Notes: generated by a model from the sequence alone, not told the origin. A stretch of DNA of 64,000 nt from Rossellomorea aquimaris (GCF_008180865.1 NZ_VTEX01000003.1:2501-66500), one strand, 5' to 3'; shown: positions 51,671-58,877, counted from the first letter of the stretch. A program made the numbers and translations.

Positions 51671-51955
51671 GTGGGGTTAAAGTTTAAACTAGGCGAGATT
51701 CTTGCTGATATGGATATGGCTAAAAATAGATTAGCTGTAGAAGGAAAGATAAGACCAGCCACTATAGCGAAATATGTGGAAGGTAAGATGGGAAGAATTG
51801 AAGTAGAAACGCTAGTTGCCATTTTGAATACGTTAAACGATCTAGCGCCTATCGTGGAAAAAGAAAACGCAGAGGATCCGAAGAAAAAGCCATATACTGC
51901 GAAGCAATATTCTTTAGAGGATATAATCGAATATAAATACGACGGCGCCAATTAA
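51671..51955 (+). CDS. Helix-turn-helix regulator, likely element repressor
   Basis: About 94 residues from GTG 51671 (GLKFKLGEILADMDMAKNRL), chosen because GGGGATG lies upstream; TTG at 51653 is possible. Residues about 8-60 form a Cro/CI-type helix-turn-helix of the HTH_26 kind (MAKNRLAVEGKIRPATIAKY, GRIEVETLVAILNTLND). It is the only rightward regulator gene in this area and is divergent from the early promoter and its palindromes. No peptidase-like domain for SOS cleavage is present, so induction must work in another way. Confidence 0.75.
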   Translation: MGLKFKLGEILADMDMAKNRLAVEGKIRPATIAKYVEGKMGRIEVETLVAILNTLNDLAPIVEKENAEDPKKKPYTAKQYSLEDIIEYKYDGAN

Positions 51956-52001
51956 GGCGTCTTTTATTATGCGCAAAATAAAGAGGCCGCCTCGGCAGCC
52001 C

Positions 52002-52274
52002 CTACATTATTATCGCGAAGAGTAATAGAATCGCCCCGCATATCAGCCAGTCGATGTCCCTATCGTCTACCACGTTATAACTATTGTATGATCCGCGAAT
52101 CTTCTTCAGCTTAATTGAGCGCGAACGATATGGATCCGCCTGTCGCCTTGATGACTCCCTCGCGAATCGACCCTTCTCGTCGCGTGTTCTCTCCTTGCGT
52201 TGTGGCTCCTGCTGCTCCGGCTCTACTGACGTCAACAACCTCGCTAAAACTTGCTTCTCTTCCATCGATAACAT
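52002..52274 (-). CDS. Small protein with C-terminal membrane helix, overlapping the next gene
   Basis: 90 residues from ATG 52274 (MLSMEEKQVLARLLTSVEPE); GGGAGGGACGTCAC precedes it, inside the neighbouring gene. A charged middle (QRKERTRDEKGRFARESSRR) is followed by a membrane helix at the very end (IDWLICGAILLLFAIIM). It shares 164 bases, in another frame, with the 139-residue gene upstream. Tail-anchored topology is likely; function unknown. Confidence 0.55.
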   Translation of the reverse strand: MLSMEEKQVLARLLTSVEPEQQEPQRKERTRDEKGRFARESSRRQADPYRSRSIKLKKIRGSYNSYNVVDDRDIDWLICGAILLLFAIIM

Positions 52275-52530
52275 GTGACGTCCCTCCCTCTTCCATTTCC
52301 GTAGGCTCCTGCGACTGCCATAAAGCCGATTGATTAGGTGACCACTTAGGGCGGGGAAGAAGGACGTCTGCATACTTATATTCGCTGAGGATCGCATTGT
52401 ATTCCGGCGAGTTAGCAGCTACGAATAAAGCCAGGCGAATGATTTGATTACGGTCTAAAGTGGTCGCATGGAATACCTCCTCAATATATGTCTTATAAAT
52501 CTCCGCGTAACGAACGGTCGGTCTATACAT
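52111..52530 (-). CDS. Unknown small protein of phage/element type
   Basis: 139 residues with AAAGGAG 11 bases before the ATG. The N-terminal half is well structured (MYRPTVRYAEIYKTYIEEVF, TLDRNQIIRLALFVAANSPE, YNAILSEYKY), like small helical proteins common in Bacillus mobile elements. The C-terminal 55 residues are low complexity (AGAAGATTQGENTRREGSIR) and are encoded where the membrane protein gene overlaps in another frame. It lies in a leftward unit right of the repressor gene. Confidence 0.6.
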   Translation of the reverse strand: MYRPTVRYAEIYKTYIEEVFHATTLDRNQIIRLALFVAANSPEYNAILSEYKYADVLLPRPKWSPNQSALWQSQEPTEMEEGGTSHVIDGREASFSEVVDVSRAGAAGATTQGENTRREGSIREGVIKATGGSISFALN

Positions 52531-52624
52531 ACGAAAACACTCCTTTAGGTTAGCGATAGTCTATCATATGCAGAGACGTCTAAAGTATGACCGAATAAGT
52601 TTAACCGGTGAGTGACGTCAGGGC

Positions 52625-52667
52625 ATAAAAAAAACGCCCGTAGAGGATCCACGGACGCCGGCGTTCT
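52625..52667 (-). terminator. terminator after the 160-residue gene
   Basis: On the minus strand GAACGCC...CCGT and ACGGGCGTT form a stem followed by eight T. Confidence 0.72.
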
Positions 52668-52762
52668 TCACTGCCAACTTATGCGATAGATTGTGAAATG
52701 TTGCTAGTCTAGCGAAAAGACGTCAGGATACTGCTCGCCCAATTCGTTCGACAATCTGCGCG

Positions 52763-53245
52763 TTACTTTGTGATTTTTCTTTTTAGTATATCAACAAATT
52801 TAATACAATCTTGGTTTCTTGTTTCGTATTTTGAATAGCGATGGTTAAAATCGTTGTTTTTATTTACCGATATGGGCTCACGATTCTTAAAAGTAACTTG
52901 AACCAAACTTGGCAAAGTGTCTGTAGAGTTAATATCAACAAAAACTTCTTTGACCGCGGTAACTTCTCTGTAAGGGATAAAGGAAATTTCAACATCAAAA
53001 GGAGCCAATCTACCATCTTCCTGGTACCCATCTTCGACGATGTCTTTTTTTATGACCTCAATCCCATCTTCTAAGAGAACCACCAAAGTATCTTGCTGCT
53101 CCTCGCTCGTAACGGTCTTTTCAATTGCGACCAGCATATCTTTTCCTTCATACCTGTCTTGGAGCGCCGCGGCAAACTTCCTAATTATAAATGAATTATA
53201 ATTATTCAATCGATCTAACCCTGTAAATCTTTCTGTACGTTCCAT
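52763..53245 (-). CDS. Unknown protein, possibly with a PH-like fold
   Basis: 160 residues with GGAGGTGATGAAAAT before the ATG. After a helical start (ERTERFTGLDRLNNYNSFII) come many strands (DTLVVLLEDGIEVIKKDIVE, FIPYREVTAVKEVFVDINST, PSLVQVTFKNREPISVNKNN) and a final helix (CIKFVDILKRKITK). The strand pattern with a closing helix resembles bacterial PH-like domains, without certainty. It is bracketed by two terminators and so forms its own unit, as accessory genes often do. Confidence 0.6.
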   Translation of the reverse strand: MERTERFTGLDRLNNYNSFIIRKFAAALQDRYEGKDMLVAIEKTVTSEEQQDTLVVLLEDGIEVIKKDIVEDGYQEDGRLAPFDVEISFIPYREVTAVKEVFVDINSTDTLPSLVQVTFKNREPISVNKNNDFNHRYSKYETRNQDCIKFVDILKRKITK

Positions 53246-53305
53246 ATTTTCATCACCTCCAATAATAGTATTTCGACATATTCCTTTATTTTCCTTCTAT
53301 CTAAA

Positions 53306-53349
53306 TAACAAAAAGAACGCCTCCCGTTATAGGCGTTCTTTTTGTTAGA
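53306..53349. terminator. bidirectional terminator
   Basis: AACAAAAAGAACGCCT and AGGCGTTCTTTTTGTT form a perfect 16-bp stem around an eight-base loop. Confidence 0.9.
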
Positions 53350-53361
53350 TGCGATATTTAT

Positions 53362-53670
53362 TTAACTCGCATTTTCCAACCTATCGGACTGCTTGCGAAT
53401 TAGCTCGTTTCTTTCACGACCAATATCTATTAACGTCCCTATCCCCATAAACAGCGCCCCGACTGCCACGCCTGATACAACCGATATAATGGCCGTGTTA
53501 ATCATTCCGCGATACAATGTTACTTGCGCAAGATACTCAAGATCATCATACGAGGCCATCTTTTTCGCAAATCCATAAGCGTCCCAGTCTACTCCGTTTA
53601 AAGATGCAAATGCTCCAATTACTCCCGCTACAATAAAGGCGATTCCGACCTTGCCTATCCAGTTTCCCAT
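53362..53670 (-). CDS. Small membrane protein, two helices
   Basis: 102 residues. Membrane helices at about 5-25 (WIGKVGIAFIVAGVIGAFAS) and 57-83 (TAIISVVSGVAVGALFMGIG) are separated by a loop with DWDAYGFAKKMASYDD; the end is charged (GRERNELIRKQSDRLENAS). AGGAGTGAAATA precedes the ATG. It has its own terminator. No family recognised; small membrane proteins of elements include superinfection-exclusion factors, but nothing proves that here. Confidence 0.65.
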   Translation of the reverse strand: MGNWIGKVGIAFIVAGVIGAFASLNGVDWDAYGFAKKMASYDDLEYLAQVTLYRGMINTAIISVVSGVAVGALFMGIGTLIDIGRERNELIRKQSDRLENAS

Positions 53671-53881
53671 TATTTCACTCCTATACCTTTTATTAGTCCA
53701 ATCATACTACGGGAAAAGATATTAGCCAACAGTTATTTTTATGCCGATAATCGCATGATGACGCGGTTTTTCCGTGTTTTATTCCGTCTTACTTCCGTCA
53801 AGTTACCGCCAGTTAGAGTAGTTCTATCGCCTTGTTAATCGGAATATATTGGTATTATCACGGAAAGGAGTTGGCGACAAC

Positions 53882-54040
53882 ATGAGCGGCTACAAGACAG
53901 GTAACTCCGGCTCGCTTTACGATTATGATCCGAGCATGAATACGAAGGAATGTAACGAATGCCGGCAACGATTGAGCGACAATGAGACGTATGAGGCTTA
54001 CGGAAGGATATACTGCGGAACATGTTATCAATCGCAATGA
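53882..54040 (+). CDS. Small zinc-ribbon-like protein
   Basis: 52 residues from ATG 53882 (MSGYKTGNSGSLYDYDPSMN); AAAGGAG lies 12 bases upstream, and the longer frame from 53849 is not supported. Two CxxC pairs, ECNECRQRL and YCGTCYQ, separated by 18 residues, fit a small zinc ribbon. Such proteins often bind nucleic acids or other proteins. It is one of few rightward genes in the right part of the element. Confidence 0.62.
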   Translation: MSGYKTGNSGSLYDYDPSMNTKECNECRQRLSDNETYEAYGRIYCGTCYQSQ

Positions 54041-54111
54041 CGTAAATTAATCTTCGCAAATTGTTGCAATTTTAATTGCGTAGTTGTTATACTAGTCGTG
54101 TTAAGTTCATA

Positions 54112-54154
54112 AGAAAAAAAAGACCGCTAATGTCCCTACAACACTAACGGTCAG
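54112..54154 (-). terminator. terminator after the 50-residue gene
   Basis: On the minus strand GACCGTTAGTGT, a seven-base loop and ACATTAGCGGTC are followed by eight T. Confidence 0.88.
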
Positions 54155-54164
54155 TATTAAAGAG

Positions 54165-54317
54165 TTATTTGCTACCAGGCGATGACTCTTTTTTATTTTC
54201 TCCGTCATTATCTCCGTCAGACTTATCGATACGTCTCGCTAAAAACAACGTATAACCAAGTCCTGTCAAATTTTCGATACGATCAAATACGAAACTCCAT
54301 AACTCTAAATCTAGCAT
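54165..54317 (-). CDS. Small protein, 50 residues
   Basis: MLDLELWSFVFDRIENLTGL, then GYTLFLARRIDKSDGDNDGE, with an acidic, lysine-containing tail. The first 30 residues form an amphipathic or membrane-associated helix. GAGGGGTGAATTA precedes the ATG, and a very strong terminator follows the stop, which supports a real transcript. No family recognised. Confidence 0.55.
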   Translation of the reverse strand: MLDLELWSFVFDRIENLTGLGYTLFLARRIDKSDGDNDGENKKESSPGSK

Positions 54318-55201
54318 TAATTCACCCCTCTATCGCCAAATTGGATTAGAAATAATATCCAAAGAATACGATATCACTACTCTATTAGAAATGCAATAAA
54401 GTAACACAACATATAGTGTGCAAAAAATTATTCAACACACCCTATATTGTGTTTCGGGTCAATAGGTACTTTGTTTGTCAAATCAGTAATTCTGAGAAAA
54501 AGAGAGCATGAGGGCCATATTCGGTAATTGATTGCAGTTCTTCAAATAATTTAACTATATACGGTGTTTTTCAACCGGAAAGATAATACACCCCGATGTT
54601 AAAAAATTGCGCGCTAATTCCAAACGTCAGACAAGGGCCGGGCGAGGGGGTGGCCTTGGGGTCAGCGATTTTTCTATGCATTTTAGTGAATATTATATTC
54701 ATTTCTACTTAACATAATAAAAATTCGAGGAAGTTAAACCGACTAACAAACGTTGATTTAATGCGATTTCACAATCTATCGATTCAACCGTTTATACACG
54801 ATTCTATACATCGTTGATCTGACGCATGTTTGAGCGCCAAGCAAAGTATGTGAATCACTATTATTTCCCGGCATACTGCATACTACAACCCCGTGAGTTC
54901 CGGCAGCCCTTCCGCCCCAGCACCCTCGTGCAGGTGTAATCACTTCCGCATTCTCTATCCGCCAACATGTAAAGGCGGTAACCTTGACGCATCCCATTAC
55001 GTTGCCTTACGCAATCCCACGTTCTCCAATCCGCATAACTCTATAAATAATATCGCATACCCCACAATGTAATACCCCCTCCCCTATCGTGCTATATGAA
55101 CCCTCGGTATGGCAGTATTTCGGAAGTGTTCGGAAGGCCACGCGCAAGCTCCTCCGTGCAGGTGTAGGCAATGATATAATCGCAGTAAGGAGGCGATACA
55201 T
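54318..55201. other. 884-base region without confident genes, rich in inverted repeats
   Basis: It holds ACACAACATATAGTGTG (54404-54420) and, inverted, CACACCCTATATTGTG (about 54436-54451). It also has a GC-rich patch with GGGCCGGGCGAGGGGGTGGCC (54633-54653), a 15-base palindrome TGAATATTATATTCA (54687-54701), ACAAACGTTGAT (54746-54757) inverted to 38359-38370, and ATTTCACAATCTATCG (54766-54781) inverted to 52684-52699. CGTGCAGGTGTA occurs near 54930 and 55156. Open frames here have no ribosome sites. Integrase arm sites, a packaging site or a transfer origin are possible contents. Confidence 0.45.
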
Positions 55202-55369
55202 ATGAGCGACCATACCGACCTATTATCCGGACCCTTCACGCTAGAATTCGCCCAGGCGCACTTGTTACCGGATGAGGCTATCGTTACTTGCGATGACAGT
55301 ACGTACTACATTGTGCGGATAGGTGACTGCGATAAGGTTGAACATGAGGGCTACCGCAGAGTTAAATAA
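55202..55369 (+). CDS. Small protein, 55 residues
   Basis: MSDHTDLLSGPFTLEFAQAH, then LPDEAIVTCDDSTYYIVRIG and DCDKVEHEGYRRVK. AAGGAGG lies eight bases before the ATG, and a TATAAT about 25 bases further up. Acidic, strand-rich. It is the last gene before attR and could act in excision, since small rightmost genes in such elements often do, but it is acidic where excisionases are usually basic. Function unknown. Confidence 0.58.
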   Translation: MSDHTDLLSGPFTLEFAQAHLLPDEAIVTCDDSTYYIVRIGDCDKVEHEGYRRVK

Positions 55370-55393
55370 ATCGCAGCGAAATGGTATTGCCTA

Positions 55394-55423
55394 TTGTAAC
55401 GAAAAGGTGCTATCGGTTATAAT
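55394..55423 (+). promoter_or_regulatory. outward promoter at the right end of the element
   Basis: TTGTAA and TATAAT are 18 bases apart. The promoter points at attR, 98 bases away, and no gene lies between. In the circular form it would read through attP toward the integrase gene. Confidence 0.6.
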
Positions 55424-55520
55424 GGCATTAATCGAAAAAGAGTGGCGGAATGAAAACGGCAGCGCATCGGGCCTCTTTCCGTTAACTTAACGTCTAATAC
55501 ATACGGAGACATGCGGCAAC

Positions 55521-55568
55521 TGGCTGGCAGCCAAAAGGTCAGCGGTTCGATCCCGCTATGCTCCATAC
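55521..55568 (+). repeat. attR, 48-bp core repeat (isolated tRNA-Ala 3' fragment)
   Basis: Exact copy of 38303-38350. The acceptor 5' half and D arm of the tRNA are missing here, so this is a fragment, not a tRNA gene. The original tRNA terminator follows at 55574. Confidence 0.95.
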
Positions 55569-55572
55569 ATAA

Positions 55573-55612
55573 AGAGGCGTCCTTATTTGTAAATAAGGAC
55601 GCCTTTTTTTAT
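55573..55612 (+). terminator. original tRNA-Ala terminator
   Basis: AGGCGTCCTTATTT, a GTA loop and AAATAAGGACGCCT are followed by seven T. It also stops transcription leaving the element. Confidence 0.88.
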
Positions 55613-55875
55613 GTTTTTAGATGATTGGCGGTTCATCGATTCAGTGACAATGTATGTACGACCGTCGATACTATAACACATGAAGAGATAACGTCTATAT
55701 ATATAAATAACATAGGGTCCGGACGTTTAATCGGAATCTTTTTTCACCATCAATAAATTGACTTTTCTGAATTCTATAAGTAACATTTTCCTTATAAGGA
55801 AAAGCTCGCCGATTACATACGCTTCCTTCTTATTATTTGCACCTGTTCCGGCAAAGGAGAAAGGAGAAGAATACC

Positions 55876-57093
55876 ATGAATCAGTATGGAAACCATGTCC
55901 AAAATGAAATCTATCAGAGGAAGGTCCGTCCCTCCATTCCATTCCGGCTTGAAGAGCTTGAAAGAAAGGCCCGGGAAAAGCTTGAAGACGGTCCTTATTA
56001 TTATGTAGCGGGAGGTGCGGGCGGTGAAGATACGATGCGCGCCAAAAGAAATGCCTTCGACCGCTGGCAGATTGTTCCCCGTATGCTGAACAACGTTGAA
56101 AACCGTGATCTGAAGGTGACTGTCTTGGGAGAAGTCTACTCCTCCCCTCTTATGCTCGCTCCCATCGGAGTCCAATCCATCGTTCACCCTGATGGGGAAC
56201 TCGCGTCTGCACGTGCGGCATCATCCATGAATGTTCCGTTCATTGCAAGCTCAGCCTCTACTTACTCCATGGAGGAAATCGCTTCTGTCATGGGTAACTC
56301 CCCAAGATGGTTTCAGCTTTATTGGAGCAACGAACGTGAGATTGCAGCCAGTATGCTGAGGAGGGCTGAAGCGTCCGGATACTCCGCTATCGTCGTTACT
56401 CTTGATGCTGCGATGATGGCATGGCGTGAATCAGACCTTGAAAACGCGTATCTTCCCTTTCTGTCAGGAGAAGGAGTCGGGAATTATGTGAGCGACCCTG
56501 TCTTTCGTTCAATGCTGAAAGATCCCCCTGAAGTTGACGCGAAGGCAGCTGCCACCCTATGGGCCAAAGTGTTTGGCAATGCCAGTTTGACGTGGGATGA
56601 CCTGGAGTTCCTGCGAGATCATACAAGCCTGCCAATTCTTCTTAAAGGAATTCTACACCCCGATGACGCAAAGCTTGCCATCGATCACGGAATGGATGGG
56701 ATTATTGTATCCAATCATGGTGGAAGGCAGGTTGACGGGGCCGTTGGAGCTTTAGACTCATTGCCGATGATATGTCAGGTTGTGAATGGACGGATCCCTG
56801 TACTATTTGACAGTGGAATCCGACGGGGTGCGGATATAGTGAAAGCATTGGCCCTGGGAGCGAGTTCCGTTCTCTTAGGCAGACCCTATATGTATGGATT
56901 GACCCTGGCTGGTGAACAAGGGGTGAAGGATGTCATCCGGAATGTACTGGCAGATCTCGATTTGACGATGGCCCTTTCCGGTCAAGCATCCGTTTCTGAA
57001 TTAGATCCATCACTCCTGACTGACGTGAAAGACGCATCAATTCCTTCAAGGATAGGAAGACCGGATTCACAATCTGCGGGAATGAAGTCATAA
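55876..57093 (+). CDS. FMN-dependent alpha-hydroxy acid oxidising enzyme, lactate 2-monooxygenase-like
   Basis: 405 residues from ATG 55876 (MNQYGNHVQNEIYQRKVRPS); AAAGGAG lies nine bases upstream, and the longer frame to 55837 has no site. A TIM barrel of the LldD family with substrate/FMN segments YYYVAGGAGGEDT, PIGVQSIVHPDGE, the active histidine and arginine in SNHGGRQVDGA and DSGIRRGADIVKALALGA. The insert WRESDLENAYLPFLSGEG is typical of lactate 2-monooxygenases (lactate to acetate and CO2). It is the first chromosomal gene right of the element and seems unaffected by it. Confidence 0.9.
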   Translation: MNQYGNHVQNEIYQRKVRPSIPFRLEELERKAREKLEDGPYYYVAGGAGGEDTMRAKRNAFDRWQIVPRMLNNVENRDLKVTVLGEVYSSPLMLAPIGVQSIVHPDGELASARAASSMNVPFIASSASTYSMEEIASVMGNSPRWFQLYWSNEREIAASMLRRAEASGYSAIVVTLDAAMMAWRESDLENAYLPFLSGEGVGNYVSDPVFRSMLKDPPEVDAKAAATLWAKVFGNASLTWDDLEFLRDHTSLPILLKGILHPDDAKLAIDHGMDGIIVSNHGGRQVDGAVGALDSLPMICQVVNGRIPVLFDSGIRRGADIVKALALGASSVLLGRPYMYGLTLAGEQGVKDVIRNVLADLDLTMALSGQASVSELDPSLLTDVKDASIPSRIGRPDSQSAGMKS

Positions 57094-57096
57094 TGA

Positions 57097-57135
57097 ATCA
57101 GCCTCTGTCTTACACTGACAGGGGCTTTTTTGTTC
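57097..57135 (+). terminator. terminator of the lactate monooxygenase-like gene
   Basis: AGCCTCTGTC, a seven-base loop and GACAGGGGCT are followed by six T. Confidence 0.85.
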
Positions 57136-57279
57136 AGTTCATTTGTGTCCCTAGAAATCATTCTCCATCAAAACTGCATTTATGACAAACCATCACCAAT
57201 ACTAAAAGATACGATGAAATTTCCCATCCTCCCCCGTTCCTGACATGGTATACTTTCATGTACAAAGGGGTTGATAATT

Positions 57280-57831
57280 TTGGAAAAATATCCAGTATTT
57301 GAAACGGAGAGAATATTACTAAGGCAAATCACTTTGCAAGATGTCGATTTTCTTTATGGACTCTATACTTCCGGGGACGTTCTCCGATATTTCGGAATGA
57401 GTCCGATCGATTCGAGAGAAGTGGCGGTAAGTATGGTCGACAACTACGAAAAGCACCTGGAAACAGGTGGTCCCATGCGCTGGGCCATCGAGGAGAAGCA
57501 TTCGAATAAGATGATCGGGACATGTGGCTTCCACGGCATTTCGAAAGCGTATAAGCGCTGCGAAATCGGATATGACCTTAGCCCTGATCACTGGGGTAAA
57601 GGAACCATGGGTGAGGCACTCTCCCCGTTACTCAGCTACCTATTTGCAGATAAAGGAATGAATCGTGTAGGGGCAGTGATCGTTCCTTATAATAAGGCTT
57701 CATCACGAGTAGTTGAAAAACTCGGTTTCAAACAAGAAGGCTTACTAAGGGAATATATCCTTCAGGATGATCAAGTATATGATGCATATATGTACAGTTT
57801 ATTGAAGAAAGAATGGCTTTCAGAGTTTTAG
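57280..57831 (+). CDS. RimJ/RimL-type N-acetyltransferase
   Basis: 183 residues from TTG 57280 (EKYPVFETERILLRQITLQD follows); AAAGGGG lies about nine bases upstream, and a TTG at 57271 is too close to it. GNAT fold of the RimJ/RimL (Acetyltransf_3) type: TERILLRQ, MIGTCGFHGISKAYKRCEIGYDL in overlapping parts, the acetyl-CoA loop WGKGTMGEAL and the family end MNRVGAVIVPYNKASSRVVEKLGF. Such enzymes acetylate N-terminal amines of ribosomal proteins or small amines. Single gene with little gap to yugO. Confidence 0.88.
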   Translation: MEKYPVFETERILLRQITLQDVDFLYGLYTSGDVLRYFGMSPIDSREVAVSMVDNYEKHLETGGPMRWAIEEKHSNKMIGTCGFHGISKAYKRCEIGYDLSPDHWGKGTMGEALSPLLSYLFADKGMNRVGAVIVPYNKASSRVVEKLGFKQEGLLREYILQDDQVYDAYMYSLLKKEWLSEF

Positions 57832-57884
57832 ACGAACTTGAATAGGCAATAATGGTCAGTGCAGATGAAAAAGGAGCTGGTAGT

Positions 57885-58877
57885 ATGGTGCAGCAAATGT
57901 TTCATGGATTCTTGCGCTGGCCTTTAGTTATACGAATATTTACAATCGCCATTACGTTGATGCTTTCATTTGGAACGATCATTCATTTCATAGAGCCCGA
58001 TACCTTCCCTTCCTTATTCGATGGGATCTGGTGGGCGATTATTACGACTTCCACGGTGGGTTATGGGGATTTTGTTCCTACATCATTTGAAGGCAGATTG
58101 ATTGGCATTGTTCTCATCCTTGTAGGTGCAGGCTTTCTTTCAACTTATTTTGTCACACTTGCAGCGGAAACGGTCATGACACAAAATGCCTATCTGGAAG
58201 GAAGAGCTGCCTTTAAGGGAAAAGAGCATGTCGTCATAGTAGGCTGGAATGAACGAACGCGGGAAGTGATTAACCAGCTGACTTCTCTTCAATCCCAGTG
58301 TGATATCATTCTTGTCGATGAAACCCTTCAAAAGAACCCCTATAATAATAACCATATTCATTTCGTTAGAGGAACACCTTTTAAAGATGCAATTTTGAAC
58401 AAAGTGAACCTTCATGAAGCTTCGATTGCCATTATCACTGCAGACCAAAATAAAGATGAGATGACAGCAGACATGAATTCTGTCTTAACACTCCTCGCGA
58501 TAAAGGGGAATCATCCTGCTTTATACACGGTCGTGGAAATCCTCCAGAAGGATCAAGTGGCCAATGCCAAACGCGCTGGAGCCGATGAAGTAATACAAAC
58601 AAATATGCAAACCAGCTACGTGATGATGAACAGCATCATTTCTCAAGGGATGTCTAAGACGATTTTAAAGCTGTTGAACCACCTTAAAGGAAATAACCTG
58701 AAGCTGATCCCTGTTTCCGTTGAATACATCAATGAAAATTTCCATTCATTGAGTGCACACCTTCTGAAGAACAATATTATCTTATTAGGCATAAAAAAAG
58801 GAGAAAACACGACTGTGAATCCTCCTTTGACGACTTTGGTTGAAGAAACGGATGAACTGCTTGTGATCTCTAACTAG
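57885..58877 (+). CDS. yugO: Potassium channel with RCK/TrkA-N domain (YugO-like)
   Basis: 330 residues from ATG 57885 (MVQQMFHGFLRWPLVIRIFT); AAGGAG lies upstream, and a longer frame to 57852 lacks a site. Two membrane helices enclose a pore helix with the K+ filter TTSTVGYGDF. A cytoplasmic Rossmann RCK domain follows (about 115-235; HVVIVGWNERTREVINQL), then a small C-terminal domain. B. subtilis YugO (about 328 residues) carries electrical signals in biofilms; the neighbours yugN and pgi are in the same order there. No mstX is seen upstream. Confidence 0.93.
   Translation: MVQQMFHGFLRWPLVIRIFTIAITLMLSFGTIIHFIEPDTFPSLFDGIWWAIITTSTVGYGDFVPTSFEGRLIGIVLILVGAGFLSTYFVTLAAETVMTQNAYLEGRAAFKGKEHVVIVGWNERTREVINQLTSLQSQCDIILVDETLQKNPYNNNHIHFVRGTPFKDAILNKVNLHEASIAIITADQNKDEMTADMNSVLTLLAIKGNHPALYTVVEILQKDQVANAKRAGADEVIQTNMQTSYVMMNSIISQGMSKTILKLLNHLKGNNLKLIPVSVEYINENFHSLSAHLLKNNIILLGIKKGENTTVNPPLTTLVEETDELLVISN

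Larger units (their letters stand above)
38303..55568. mobile_element. 17.2-kb integrated element in tRNA-Ala (phage satellite or reduced prophage)
   Basis: An exact 48-bp direct repeat bounds it, one copy in the tRNA gene and one as an isolated tRNA fragment. A tyrosine integrase is adjacent to the left copy. Inside are a divergent repressor region, replication-type genes with iterons, an HNH nuclease, many tiny coupled genes and a tape measure gene. I see no terminase, portal, capsid, tail tube, baseplate or lysis gene, no relaxase and no conjugation ATPase. The chromosomal genes on both sides (nagB, lactate monooxygenase-like) are intact. Confidence 0.9.

Noticed and set aside
52670..52762. 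Coding-like frame ending RRLSNELGEQYPDVFSLD
   Set aside because: A stop lies just upstream and there is no usable start codon with a ribosome site; at best a remnant.
54776..55213. Open frames of 73 and 68 codons on the minus strand
   Set aside because: No ribosome sites, many rare and cysteine/arginine codons, and one overlaps the start region of the supported gene at 55202.
38303..55568. Intact, inducible prophage
   Set aside because: Too short, and no recognisable packaging, capsid, baseplate or lysis genes; only the tape measure is a clear virion gene.
38303..55568. Integrative conjugative element
   Set aside because: No relaxase, coupling protein or type IV secretion ATPase is visible.
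55521..55568. Second tRNA-Ala gene
   Set aside because: Only the 3' 48 bases are present; it is the attR copy of the integration core.
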